Shown here piece after piece: positions 30,844 to 41,100 of a DNA stretch of 64,000 nucleotides. A program made the translations under genes and the position numbers. This DNA is from Oegoconia quadripuncta. Its lineage: Eukaryota > Arthropoda > Insecta > Lepidoptera > Autostichidae. The notes below the pieces were generated by a model. The model saw only the letters and a program-made list of their open reading frames with translations. It searched no databases and was not told the origin of the DNA. Where the stretch lies: positions 16,069,194 through 16,133,193 of the forward strand of contig OX438758.1 of assembly GCA_949316235.1 (NCBI GenBank), read 5' to 3'. Positions within the stretch are counted from its first letter, which is position 1. Each line of letters opens with the position of its first letter.

Positions 30844-32137
30844 CATACTACTCTGTGTAAAAAGTATCGGGAATATGTCAATAAAAAGACCCGCGTAAAA
30901 GAGGTCGTTCTAATTTTTTTACTGCATGTTGGTAGCACTGTACTGATTTAGCGCGCAAAATTTGAGCGGGATCTGTCATTTAATTTGTTTTAAACTACAC
31001 TTTTTGTTGGTCATAGTTTTGAGTCCTCGGCGATTTTTACAATGGAAAATATTGTTGAACAAAGAGTGTGCCTTAAATTTTGTGTTTCAAATGATATTTC
31101 ATGTGGTGAATCACTAAAAATGTTGCGAAATACCTACGGCGAATCGTGTATATCGAAAACAAGGGCTTATGAATGGTATAAGGCTTTTAAAGAAGGCCGA
31201 GAAGTAGTAGTAGACTTGCCTCGTTCTGGTAGACCTTCAACCGCTACGACCAAAGAAAACATCGACAGAATCAAGAAGCTAGTGCTCGAAAAGTCGACGT
31301 ATGAGTCTGAGAGAGTTGGCTAGTGAGGTGAACATATCTTTTAAGTCCGTCCACAACATTCTCATTGACATTTTAGGCATGAAACGCGTCGCCGCTCGAC
31401 TAGTTCCAAAAGAGCTCAATTTTGTTCAAAAAGCGCAGCGAAAGCATGTCGCTGAAGACATGGTTTCCCGAGCTTCTACGGATCCGACCTTTATGAAACG
31501 TATAATAACTGGCGACGAGACATGGGTTTATGAGTACGACATGCAAACAAGCCAACAGTCTTCAGAATGGCGTCTCGAAAACGAGCCGAAACCCAAAAAA
31601 CCGCGGCAAAGTCGCTCCAATCCAAAATCAAGGTGATGCTGACAGTTTTTTTTGACTACCGTGGTGTGGTTCACTCCGAATTCCTTCCAGAGGGAGAAAC
31701 AGTGAATAAAGAATATTATTTAGGCGTCATGAAGCGTTTGCGTGAGAGTATCCGCCGAAAACGTCCAGATTTGTGGCAACACAAGTCATGGATGCTGCAC
31801 CATGATAATTTTTAGCAAAAATTCAACAAAAGTTCTCGACCAAGCACCGTATTCACCTGATATGGCTCCGTCTGACTTTTTTTTATTTCCCAAGTTAAAA
31901 TTACCACTTCGAGGAAAACGTTTTGAGTCGATAGAAGCCATAAAAGAAAATTCGCTGAATGAGCTAAAGGCCATACCGCAAATAGCCTATGAAAAATGTA
32001 TGGAAGACTGGGTGAAGCGGTGGAGATGTTGTATTGCAAGCGATGGGGCCTACTTTGAAGGCGATAAAATAAATTTAGATGAATAATTTGTATTTTTTGT
32101 TTTATTGACAAATTCCCGATACTTAGTACACTGAATG
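30844..32137 (+). mobile_element. mariner (DD34D) element, nearly full length
   Basis: TA-flanked ends carry the inverted repeat aagtatcgggaat.tgtcaataaaa (30862-30890 and 32095-32125). The outermost 15-20 bases differ between ends, the left being about 5 bp longer. The 3' end is almost identical to 1-386, so both copies belong to one family. Confidence 0.88.
31042..32086 (+). pseudogene. mariner transposase with three frame breaks
   Basis: It starts MENIVEQRVCLKFCVSNDIS with the mariner helix-turn-helix and linker PRSGRPSTATTKENI. It changes frame near 31310 (SLRELASEVNISFKSVHN), again near 31600 after RIITGDETWVYEYD, and loses about 34 bp at 31808 just after HHDN, which shifts the frame a third time. 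The third catalytic Asp (SPDMAPSD) and the C-terminus DKINLDE are intact. The copy at 1-386 lacks the 34-bp deletion. Confidence 0.9.
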
Positions 32138-32229
32138 TACATACATAATAACCAAAAACTTAAGACAATAAGCTTGTTTTAACCCTAAACGTAACAGGCC
32201 AACGACAGTAGTGAATTAATTCATTAACA

Positions 32230-32660
32230 TCTTTATATTATTTGAAGCTTACCCAAAAGGATAATTATGAGAAGCTGCTGAAAATATTGTTGTACATAAA
32301 TCAATTGTAAGAAAGGTACTGAAGATGAACAACCACTTTGCTTCCAGGAGATACAGACCGCAGATTACATTATGTCATTGGTTTGTAGCACTGTCTGTTG
32401 GAACTATTCTTTTTAAATCTGATTATTTGGACAGATGAATGCAATTTTGCTATTTATGCATTTTGCTATTTATGCTATTATGCAAACAACGCTATGTTCA
32501 ATAGGAAATATAACCATTTTTGGTCACGTACAAATCCACTTAGAACTACAGAGACCCTTAACCAATTCGTTTTTCTTTTAATTGCCAACACAAGAAGAAT
32601 TTATTTCCACCAATGTTCACAAGTACTACATACTACTAATATAATAGTACGCAAGATATG
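32230..32660 (+). pseudogene. decayed rosa-like (MAYQ-type) transposase
   Basis: Pieces such as YFEAYPKG, VHKSIVRKVLKMN and then IIWTDECNF, FNRKYNHFWSRTNPLRTTE follow the order of the protein at 24612-25673. Stops and short insertions break the frame and the second and third catalytic positions are gone. This is an old relic of a third member of that family. Confidence 0.6.
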
Positions 32661-33405
32661 TAATATTTTATTTAGACGCATTTGCCGGGCCAAAACCGTA
32701 ATAGTAACATAAGTGCCATGTTACGAGTGTTCATTATCAGAAGTTCATGGTTCCGGGACATATCCAGCCATTTAGAAACAGACACCAACACATGGAATGA
32801 TGGAAAGAAGAAAACCAAGTTACAGATTTACCAGCCCCTGATTGGATCTAACTTATTAAATCCAGTAGTGAAAAGACGTTTCTTCTCTTTCACGATGATC
32901 CTTAGTCTGTAAAAATATAAATTATTTTGTATGTAGCAACTGAAGGTAAAAACTTCAAATAGCTTGAAAGAAGATTGCTGAGTTATGAAAAAAATTTCAG
33001 CGTCAATTGACACAAAAAAGGTGTGTTTAGGTTTAATTTGAAACATATTTCTATGTATTCAGAAGACCAACAGCTGTAAACAGTGACCAGTGTAATATTA
33101 CAAACTATTATAGGAGACAGAAAGCCAATTATAGGCCCTCACAGATAGAACTACATCATCTACTGCCTATATCTGAAGAAAATAAAAAATTACTTAGTAT
33201 CCGATAAAAAGGTTTCACGATTTTTATCGAAATTTACCAACACAATGCAACATCCGAGATACAGATTCAGATGTTTTAGACTGGAGATGAAGATGCGTTT
33301 TGTAACTGTCTACATATCATACATTTTTTAATGTTATATATTTTTGTATTAGTTTTTAGTGCATTAAGAAATTTGACCCTTTACACTTAAATTAATGAAC
33401 AGGGC
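32661..33405. other. spacer between mariner/rosa relics and piggyBac
   Basis: AT-rich sequence with small frames only. No gene or repeat was recognised. Confidence 0.4.
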
Positions 33406-33423
33406 TTAACCCTTTCGCGGGCA

Positions 33424-33853
33424 TTGGCAAAATATTTGCCAAAGCATATTTTCAAATTTAGCGCCAAAACTATTAAGCCAACGAAGTGTGGTGTACTCGA
33501 AAAATGTAGCGCCATCTGTTAGAAATCACCTGAAAAAAAACAATGGCATAGACAACAATGACAGGAGCGGAATTTGACATTTTGTTCTCTTCACGTGCAA
33601 AGTGCAGCAAATTTGAAGGAGGTTAGAAACAAATCGTAAAATATCTGAAAATTAGCCGTAAGAAATGTAAGTAAACATTCAATTTTGATATAAGGGATGC
33701 TTATGCTACGGTTTTATCATAATATTTTTTCAAATTATTTAGAAGCACACTAATTATGATATTATGAAGTTGACCTTGCCACTGCCCCACTACCGTGGCA
33801 AAATAGTTGCCAATGCTTAGTTAGCACCTTGGTTTTGGGCAAATGGGTTGCCA
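33424..33853. repeat. piggyBac left subterminal palindromes (three copies)
   Basis: The 17-bp pattern GGCAA-N5-TTGCC occurs at about 33426 (spacer aatat), 33797 (aatag) and 33838 (atggg). Two partner copies lie near the right end at about 36517 (ccata) and 36557 (acatt). All five have exactly five bases between the half-sites. The left copies are extended to TTGCCAAtgc and the right ones start gcaTTGGCAA, so their outer context is mirrored. This is the layout expected of transposase-binding sites. Confidence 0.8.
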
Positions 33854-33881
33854 ATGCTTGATTATTTCTTGTTTATTTCAG

Positions 33882-35832
33882 ATGCCACCTAATCAAAAAC
33901 GTCCTTTGACCAAGAAAGAATTAGTGGAATTAGTCAACATTCCTGATACTTCAGATTCAGAAGATGACTTGGAAAATATAGGGTCGGACACCGATGAAAG
34001 GCAAGTTCTTTCCAGCAACATATCAGGTGCTTCTTCAAGCTCGTCTAGTTATCAGGTCCCGTCAACTAGTACTGCCCCCCATCAAGCTATTTTGAGCAGT
34101 GAGCATGTAATTATAGACAGTGTACTATCAAATATCAGTGACGAATGGTCCTCAAGTGATGATGAACCATTACATAGTAGAAACAATATTACTGTGCCAT
34201 CACAAAATCAAGAACTAGTACATGATGATTCTGAGCTATGCATAAGTGACCATGCCGATAGTGATGATGATACAGATGACTCAGATGACGATGATACAGA
34301 TTGGAAGAAAGTAAACTTGGAGCAATTGGAGGAAATAAATAAAATATTTGAAGAAGAAGGTTTTGATTGCAATATCTATCCGACTTATTTTTTTTCCATA
34401 GTTTCACCTCCACTTGAATATTTTGAAAGGTTTTTTGACAGCGATATAATAAATCATGTAGCAGAGCAGACTAATTTATATGCTAAACAAAAAAATGTCA
34501 AAAACTGGACTGACACAAATACGGCTGAAATAAAGGCATTATTGGGCTTACTCATTCTAATGTCTGTGCATCCTATGTATCAAGAAACCCAATACTGGTC
34601 ATCAAATCCACTGTATCATGTTGAACAAATCTCAAATATCATGCCTTTGAAAAGGTACAAAAAATTGATGGAATGCCTGCATTTGAATGATAATTCAAAG
34701 GCGGCACAGCGTGGTGAACCAGGATACGATAAGTTATTCAAGTTACGACCTCTAATCGACAGACTAAACAGCAAATTTTCTGAAGAATGTACTACTTCAA
34801 AATCACAATCCGTGGATGAGTGTATGGTCAAGTTCAAAGGCCGATCATCTCTAAAGCAGTACATGCCGATGAAGCCTGTGAAACGTGGCTAAGGTATGGG
34901 CAAGAGCTGACTCATCCACGGGTTATTTATATCAATTTGAAATTTACTGTGGTAAAGCTGAAGGGGTGGTTGAAATTGGTTTGGGTCCTAATGTTGTGCT
35001 ACGCCTAACCGAAGATCTAAAAGGAAAAGCTTGTCATGTAGCCTTTGACAACTTTTTTACGTCGGTTACACTTATGCGTGAGCTATATTTACTTGGTATT
35101 TATAGCACAGGAACAGTAAGGAAAGATCGCGTAGGACTTCCAAAAATAGCGAAACAAAAAGGAACAATGACAAAACATACTTCAAAATGGCGAGTAACAA
35201 GTAACACTGGCTATGTTCAATGGAAAGATTCTAAGCCAGTCTATGTTTTGACAACGGCATTTGATCCAAAAGTTAATGTTGATGTTCAAAGAACGCAAAA
35301 AGATGGAAGCAAGGCTTTAGTGAAATGTCCTTTACCTATTGCACAGTATACGAAAAGAATGGGGGGCGTGGACCAATTTGACCAATTTCGATCACATTAT
35401 AAATTGGGGCGTCGTTCGAACAAGTGGTGGATGCGGCTGTTCTATTTTTTATTTGAATCTGGAATCATAAATGCATTTATACTTTACAAGGCAGTTCACA
35501 AAGACAAAATTATAAACCAATTGAAATTTCGTGAAAGATTGGCCTATGGCCTAATTGATGGCTACACCTCGCGGAAAAGAAAAGCAGATCAGAACTGGAA
35601 GTGTTCCCGTGCATCTGCAGAAAATGATGATGTATCGAATACTGGCGTACACCGCGAAATTCGTTACGCTCAACTTGGTGTTCACTGGCCAGAAGAATTG
35701 CCATCTTTCAGAAGATGTCACCTCTGCAGTACAAGAACCAAAAATAAGCGATCTCGCATCAGATGTTCCAAATGCTTAGTAGTATTATGCACTGTTCCAT
35801 GCTTTGCTAATTTTCATAAATTACCACAGTAA
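33882..35832 (+). pseudogene. piggyBac transposase, one frameshift
   Basis: ATG at 33882 (tttcagATGCCACC) starts MPPNQKRPLTKKELVELVNI. A long acidic Ser/Asp-rich N-terminus (to about residue 150) precedes the DDE_Tnp_1_7 domain. The catalytic aspartates are visible in QSVDECMVKF, VAFDNFFTS and MGGVDQFDQF. A Cys-rich C-terminus follows (RRCHLCSTRTKNKRSRIRC, SKCLVVLC). The frame breaks once, near 34889, where CGTGGC is followed directly by TAAGGTATGG; downstream it continues as KVWARADSSTGY to TAA 35830-35832. About 650 codons would be normal for the family, and the whole length is present. Confidence 0.92.
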
Positions 35833-35945
35833 TAATGATACTTGGTGTCTATTCATTTGTTGATATTTTTTGTTTTATTGTAATTTCATTATGGTAATTT
35901 CCTGAAAATTTTAAAAAAGAAAATTACAATTTATTTTTGTAGGTA

Positions 35946-36157
35946 CAGTCAGCTTATCAATGAGGTTATATACCCCCTCTGGCTAAGGATCAATTTTCTT
36001 AAAAACTTGTTATTGTATGCACAAAAATTTATCGTTTGTTGCTAGAACTAATATAATAATATATGTCCGTAAATAATTTCATGTGCTGGATAAGTTTCTG
36101 AGAAAAATTTATCCTTAGCCATGAGATCCAGTGTATACCTCATTGATACGCTGACTG
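35946..36157. mobile_element. MITE, 212 bp, TA-flanked, inside piggyBac 3' region
   Basis: CAGTCAGCTTATCAATGAGG at the left faces its near-perfect reverse complement (cctcattgatacgctgactg) at the right, with TA on both sides. No coding capacity. TA duplication and terminal CAG suggest a Tc1/mariner-type element. Its position after the transposase stop means it probably arrived without harming the piggyBac gene. Confidence 0.8.
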
Positions 36158-36944
36158 TACTTGAAGGCATTTGTTATTTTTTGTTGATTTTTACTTACAA
36201 GTATGAGATATACTTATAATTGTTGTCCTAATTTTTTAGTTTGTAGTTTAGTATACCTACTTTTGATGAGTGCACATTACTTTATAATAATAATATGGAT
36301 CTCATAATGTCGTTTGCTACCGTTACCTATTTAATAACGATTATTGTGATATTGTGCAGGACTGATGACTAGTAACTTTGACTGATAGTGCCTAAGTTGA
36401 TTTTTATAAACTAAGTTGATTTTTGTAAAATGTTTAATTACTCTAAGAATAAATACTATTGATTTCTCTACAAATTATTTTATTTTATTGCCTAAATATT
36501 GTTCCTAAATAAACATTGGCAACCATATTGCCACATAACATTTCTTAGAAGTGCATTGGCAAACATTTTGCCACCCCCCACCAAAATGACTTCGGGCGTG
36601 TGGGGGATTCAAATTGGTGGTTAACGTTTTATAAGTATCCTTTGCTTACATTTCCAATCATCAAAACTAGTAATAAGCTCGTAATTAGTACTGCCCGCGA
36701 AAGGGTTAATAGGTTTAGTAGATAGTCAAATATTTTTTGATTGCTCTTTAAAATATTACTTATTATTTTCTGTGCAATAAAAAATAAATGTCATCCAAAA
36801 TCCTTATCCCCAGAATTGAGTAAAACATCTATGTATACTACACAAAAGAATTAAAAATTGTAGTAATTTGAAATCAATATTAAAATAATCACCAACCCTC
36901 CTACACAGCGTGGCTATTAGGGAAAATAAATAATAATTAAAATA

Positions 36945-37165
36945 AACATTTTGGACACTTACACCAATCATCTAGTTCCAAACTAAGCAAAGCTTGTACT
37001 ATAGATACTAGATAACGGATAAATATACATAAACATTTATATAAACATCATGACACGGAAATAAATGTTCGAATTCATCACATAAACATTGGGATTCAAA
37101 ACCCACACCCACAACCATTCATTTCGCAGACAGGGTCCCTATCCACTACACCAATCGGTTGCCAA
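36945..37165 (-). repeat. tRNA-derived SINE, family 1 (minus)
   Basis: The head (37090-37165) reads, on minus, CCGATTGGTGTAGTGGATAG with an A-box, then a degraded B-box. The body with the typical aaatatttatgt and caagctttgcttagtt stretches follows, ending in the tail shared with 51885-51965. Other copies are at 51885-54550 (interrupted), 55240, 55412, 55895 and 62755. Confidence 0.7.
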
Positions 37166-37293
37166 TGTTTTATTTGTCAAATTATTAAATTTTTTTAAAG
37201 TAAAGTTGCCATTTTTGACTTATGTACTTAGGTCTGCCGATCCAAAATTTATATTCACTGCTTACTAAAAAAAGACTGGGAAGTTAAGACTGT

Positions 37294-37585
37294 TCAAGGC
37301 CGGGCAATTGAGTAACCATAGAATCGTGCATGACCTACAAATCTTTTCACGTCACGTCGTTCCACAGAGTCAGGGGCAGCTAGTTGGTATTTGGCTGAAC
37401 CATCAGAGGTAACAACAATAATCCTATGCACAAGCGGCTCTGAATTTGGTAAAGCACAAATGCTGTTTCGGGCCGAAATATTGCCAGACCTTAAAGAGAA
37501 GCCAAGCTTCTTAGCCGTTATTTTACCTTCATCATCAACGGTGACATTGATTGAATTATTTGACCAATTTTTTATTTGTAATATT
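37294..37585 (-). CDS. open minus-strand exon-like segment, function unknown
   Basis: Minus strand, from about 37585 to TGA at 37294-37296, is open for some 95 codons without a start ATG. It reads INVTVDDEGKITAKKLGFSL, then SGNISARNSICALPNSEPLV, HRIIVVTSDGSAKYQLAAPD and ends RFYGYSIARP. The regular alternation of hydrophobic and charged residues resembles a folded beta-rich domain, but I recognise no family. The segment lies about 180 bp from the copia element, so an upstream exon may have been separated by that insertion. Confidence 0.45.
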
Positions 37586-37763
37586 ACTTATTGTCTAAAT
37601 TATTTATTATTATTTAGTTTGACTCACTATTTACTTTTACCTCTAGATTGTATAATGTATAATGATTATTATTTAATAGTGACTATCCACCTAATTATTT
37701 TTTTAAAAGAATTGTAATGAAAAATGAGAATCTGTAATTGGCATGACTTTGGCTTATAGATTT

Positions 37764-38027
37764 TGTTGGAATATAACAAAATATAAATCTATGTACAGTT
37801 TCATAATAATTTAGAACAAGGGTCTCTTGTTCTCATTCATGGAATCAATGCACAGCGGAAGGATCTACTTTTGTTAGGTCAGCCCCCTTACTTCGTTACA
37901 TGCGCTTTACGTGTGCGGTTCAGTACTGTAGTGCACCTCTCCTTATAAATATATATTCAAATATATTTTAATTATCGTCGAACTTTAATAACTCTGTTTT
38001 TATTCAAAAGCCCCTCCATAACCTACA
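37764..38027 (+). repeat. copia 5' LTR
   Basis: 264 bp, TG...CA. It holds a TATA-like cttataaatatata near 37950, probably the element promoter. Confidence 0.95.
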
Positions 38028-38042
38028 GGTTATGGGCCCAGG
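38028..38042 (+). promoter_or_regulatory. primer binding site, internal initiator-tRNA type
   Basis: GGTTATGGGCCCAGG directly after the LTR is complementary to the anticodon stem-loop region of initiator methionine tRNA (CTGGGCCCATAACC). Drosophila copia is known to use an internal half-tRNA primer of this kind, so reverse transcription here probably starts from a cleaved tRNA rather than from its 3' CCA end. Confidence 0.75.
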
Positions 38043-38122
38043 GAAATAAAATTAAATAATAATAAAAAAAAGGGACACTTTTTGTGCCTAGTGTTTAAGT
38101 GACATTTTAGTGATTTAAGAAA

Positions 38123-41100
38123 ATGGATAATTTAAAAATGAAACGTAATATTAAACAATTTGACGGTGAAAAGTACAGTGTTTGGAAAATGAGACTTCGT
38201 ATTTTGTTAAGTGAACTTGAAGTGATTGACGTTATAGACAATGACTTTCCTGGAGAACCAAGTAATGAGTGGTATAAAAAGGACAAACTCGCAAAGAGCA
38301 CAATTGTTGAGTATTTATCCGACTCCTTTCTAGGATTCGTCAAAAGCGATTATAATGCAAAACAAATTTTCGATAATTTGGATGCAATTTATGAACGAAA
38401 AAGTCTGGCTACACAATTAGCTTTGAGAAAAAAATTACTCAGCCTCAAACTCCAAACTGATACACCGCTAATAAAACATTTTCGTAATTTCGAGGATCTT
38501 TTGTCTGAATTGATTGCTGCTGGAGCAAAGCTGGAGGAAATGGATAAAGTTTCCCATTTATTATTAACATTACCTAACTCTTACGATGGAGTTATCACGG
38601 CTCTTGAAACGTTAGCTGAAGATAATTTGACATTGGCATTTGTCAAAACAAGGTTGTTGGACCAAGAAATAAAAATATTAAATGAAAATAGAGACACAAG
38701 CTTGAAAGTTCTACAAGCTGCAGTTCCTCATTCTCCTCAGAATTATCCGAAGAAGCCAATGAAGTCTTGGAAAACAAAGGCAAAGTTTAAAAATACAAAA
38801 ATAAAATGCCACCACTGTGGAAGAAAAGGGCACTTGAGAAACGATTGCTATTATTATAAGAAAAAAAAAGGACAAAAATTCAATAATTATGAAACAAAAA
38901 GAACGCTTCAAACTGTCCAAACAACCGAGCCTACCAATTCTTCAGACTTTTCAGGCTTTGCCTTCATGGCCGGCGGATATCCAGAAAAAGATGAAAATTC
39001 TAACAAAATTTCATTTATATTAGACTCGGGAGCATCAGATCATATAATTAACCGAGAAGATCTAACACAAAACTTCACGTTGTTAGACAAACCATTGAAG
39101 ATATCCGTAGCAAAAAATGGGACATTTATAATGGCCATAAAAAAGGGTACACTTGAAGTAACCAGCAATTTAGGCGTAAGCGGAACACTTCAAGATGTTT
39201 TATACTGTCCCGACGTACCCTATAACCTACTTTCCGTAAGGAAAATACAAAATGCTGGATTAACGGTGATATTTAACCAAAATGGCACTGTTCAAATAAA
39301 TGATCACCGTGGTAAGTCGGTTATAACTGGTACTGGTAAGTGCTTGAACAATTTTATTACTATTGATTTCAAGATACATATAAGCATGTTAAATGTGTCT
39401 GCATTGCATAAGACCGTTGAAAATAATAGCGATTTATGGCACCAACGTTTGGGTCACATTAGCAAAACAAAATTTTTGCAATTAAAAGGAAATGATATGT
39501 TTGGTGACACTGAACGAATAAGTCAAATCAAACCAAAAGAAGACTTATGTGAAGCTTGCATAAACGGAAAACAAGCTTGTTTGCCATTTAATAAGGTTAA
39601 AAATAAGGAACACTTAAAACGGCCCCTATTCAATGTTCACACAGATGTGTGTGGTCCCATCACTCCTTCGACACTTGACGGCAAAAACTACTTTGTGATT
39701 TTTGTTGATGAGTTTACTCACTACTGTGCAACATACCTGATAACGCATAAATCAGATGTATTTGTAATATTTCAAGATTACGTTTCTAAAAGTAGTGCTC
39801 ATTTTAATTTGAATATAGTTAATCTATATTGTGATAATGGAGGTGAATATTTGTCAAATGACATGAAAAAATACTGTGTGCAAAAAGGTATTAGTTATCA
39901 TTTAACAGTCCCACGAACACCTGCTTTAAATGGTATCGCAGAACGTATGATACGAACTGTGACAGAAAAAGCTCGCGCTATGCTGGTTGGTTCCAAATTA
40001 AATAAAACCTTTTGGGGCGAAGCGGTTTTAACTGCTACATTTTTAATAAATATTTCTCCAACTAGAGCTTTAAAGGTTTATAAAACTCCTTTTGAAATGT
40101 GGCATGGTAGAAAGCCGCATCTTAAATTTTTGAAAATATTTGGATCAACTATATTCATGCATAACAAAATCAGAAAAACCAAATTTGAAAATAAGTCCTC
40201 AAAGGGTATACTGGTTGGTTATGAAACAAATGGATACAAAGTATGGGTTGTGGAAACTGAAAAGTTTGTTATAGTAAGAGATGTGGTTGTGGACGAGATA
40301 AATTTCTTGTCTAGCAGACCTTCACTGAGCTCTAAGGGGGTGGCTCATGAAAACTCCTGTAATCCAAGTGACTCAATGCACACTTCACCCGCTAAGAAGG
40401 TGTGCAAATCTGATGAGGTGAAATCAGATATACAAAAACAAACAAATGATAACTTAAATGAAAATACCTCATTAGGGCAAGTACCTAATAAATCTGTAAG
40501 AGAAACAGATGAGCACAACGGGTCTTCCTTATCACAAGACAATAAGATGTTGCCTAATTTAAGACGGAGTGATAGGATCAAAGATCTTCCCAAAGTTTCT
40601 TATAATGAAGATAATATTTTTCAAGATTATCTGTTGTGCGCTCAGTCATTGGTATGTCAAGTACCAACATCCTACAAAGAAATCGAAACAAGGGATGATA
40701 GGTTACTATGGGAACAGGCTATAAAAGAGGAAATTAATTCACTCATCGAAAACAATACGTGGACCTTAGTACCGAAACCTAAAAATAAAAATATTGTTGA
40801 TTGTAAGTGGATATTTACTATTAAAAATGACGAGTTTGGAAATCCACTTAAATACAAAGCACGGTTGGTCGCACGAGGCTTTAGTCAAAAATATGAGATA
40901 GATTATAACGAAACTTTCGCGCCAGTGGCGAGAATTTCTAGTTTCAGATTTATATTAGCTTTCGCGAATCAATTTAATTTATTAATTCACCACATGGACG
41001 TGAAAACCGCGTTTTTAAACGGGGAATTAAAGGAAGAAATCTTTATGAAAGTTCCAGAAGGTATTCCATGTCAAAGTGACCAAGTATGTAACTTGAATAA

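Larger units (their letters stand above)
33410..36705 (+). mobile_element. piggyBac element, 3296 bp, TSD TTAA
   Basis: The ends are CCCTTTCGCGGGCA and its exact reverse complement, flanked by TTAA at 33406-33409 and 36706-36709. It carries one transposase gene with a single frameshift, a 212-bp MITE in its 3' part, and an array of TGGCAA-N5-TTGCCA palindromes near both ends. Confidence 0.96.

Noticed and set aside
37391..37717. 108-codon plus-strand frame
   Set aside because: The opposite strand carries a more protein-like frame ending at 37294; the plus frame ends in a hydrophobic AT-rich stretch.
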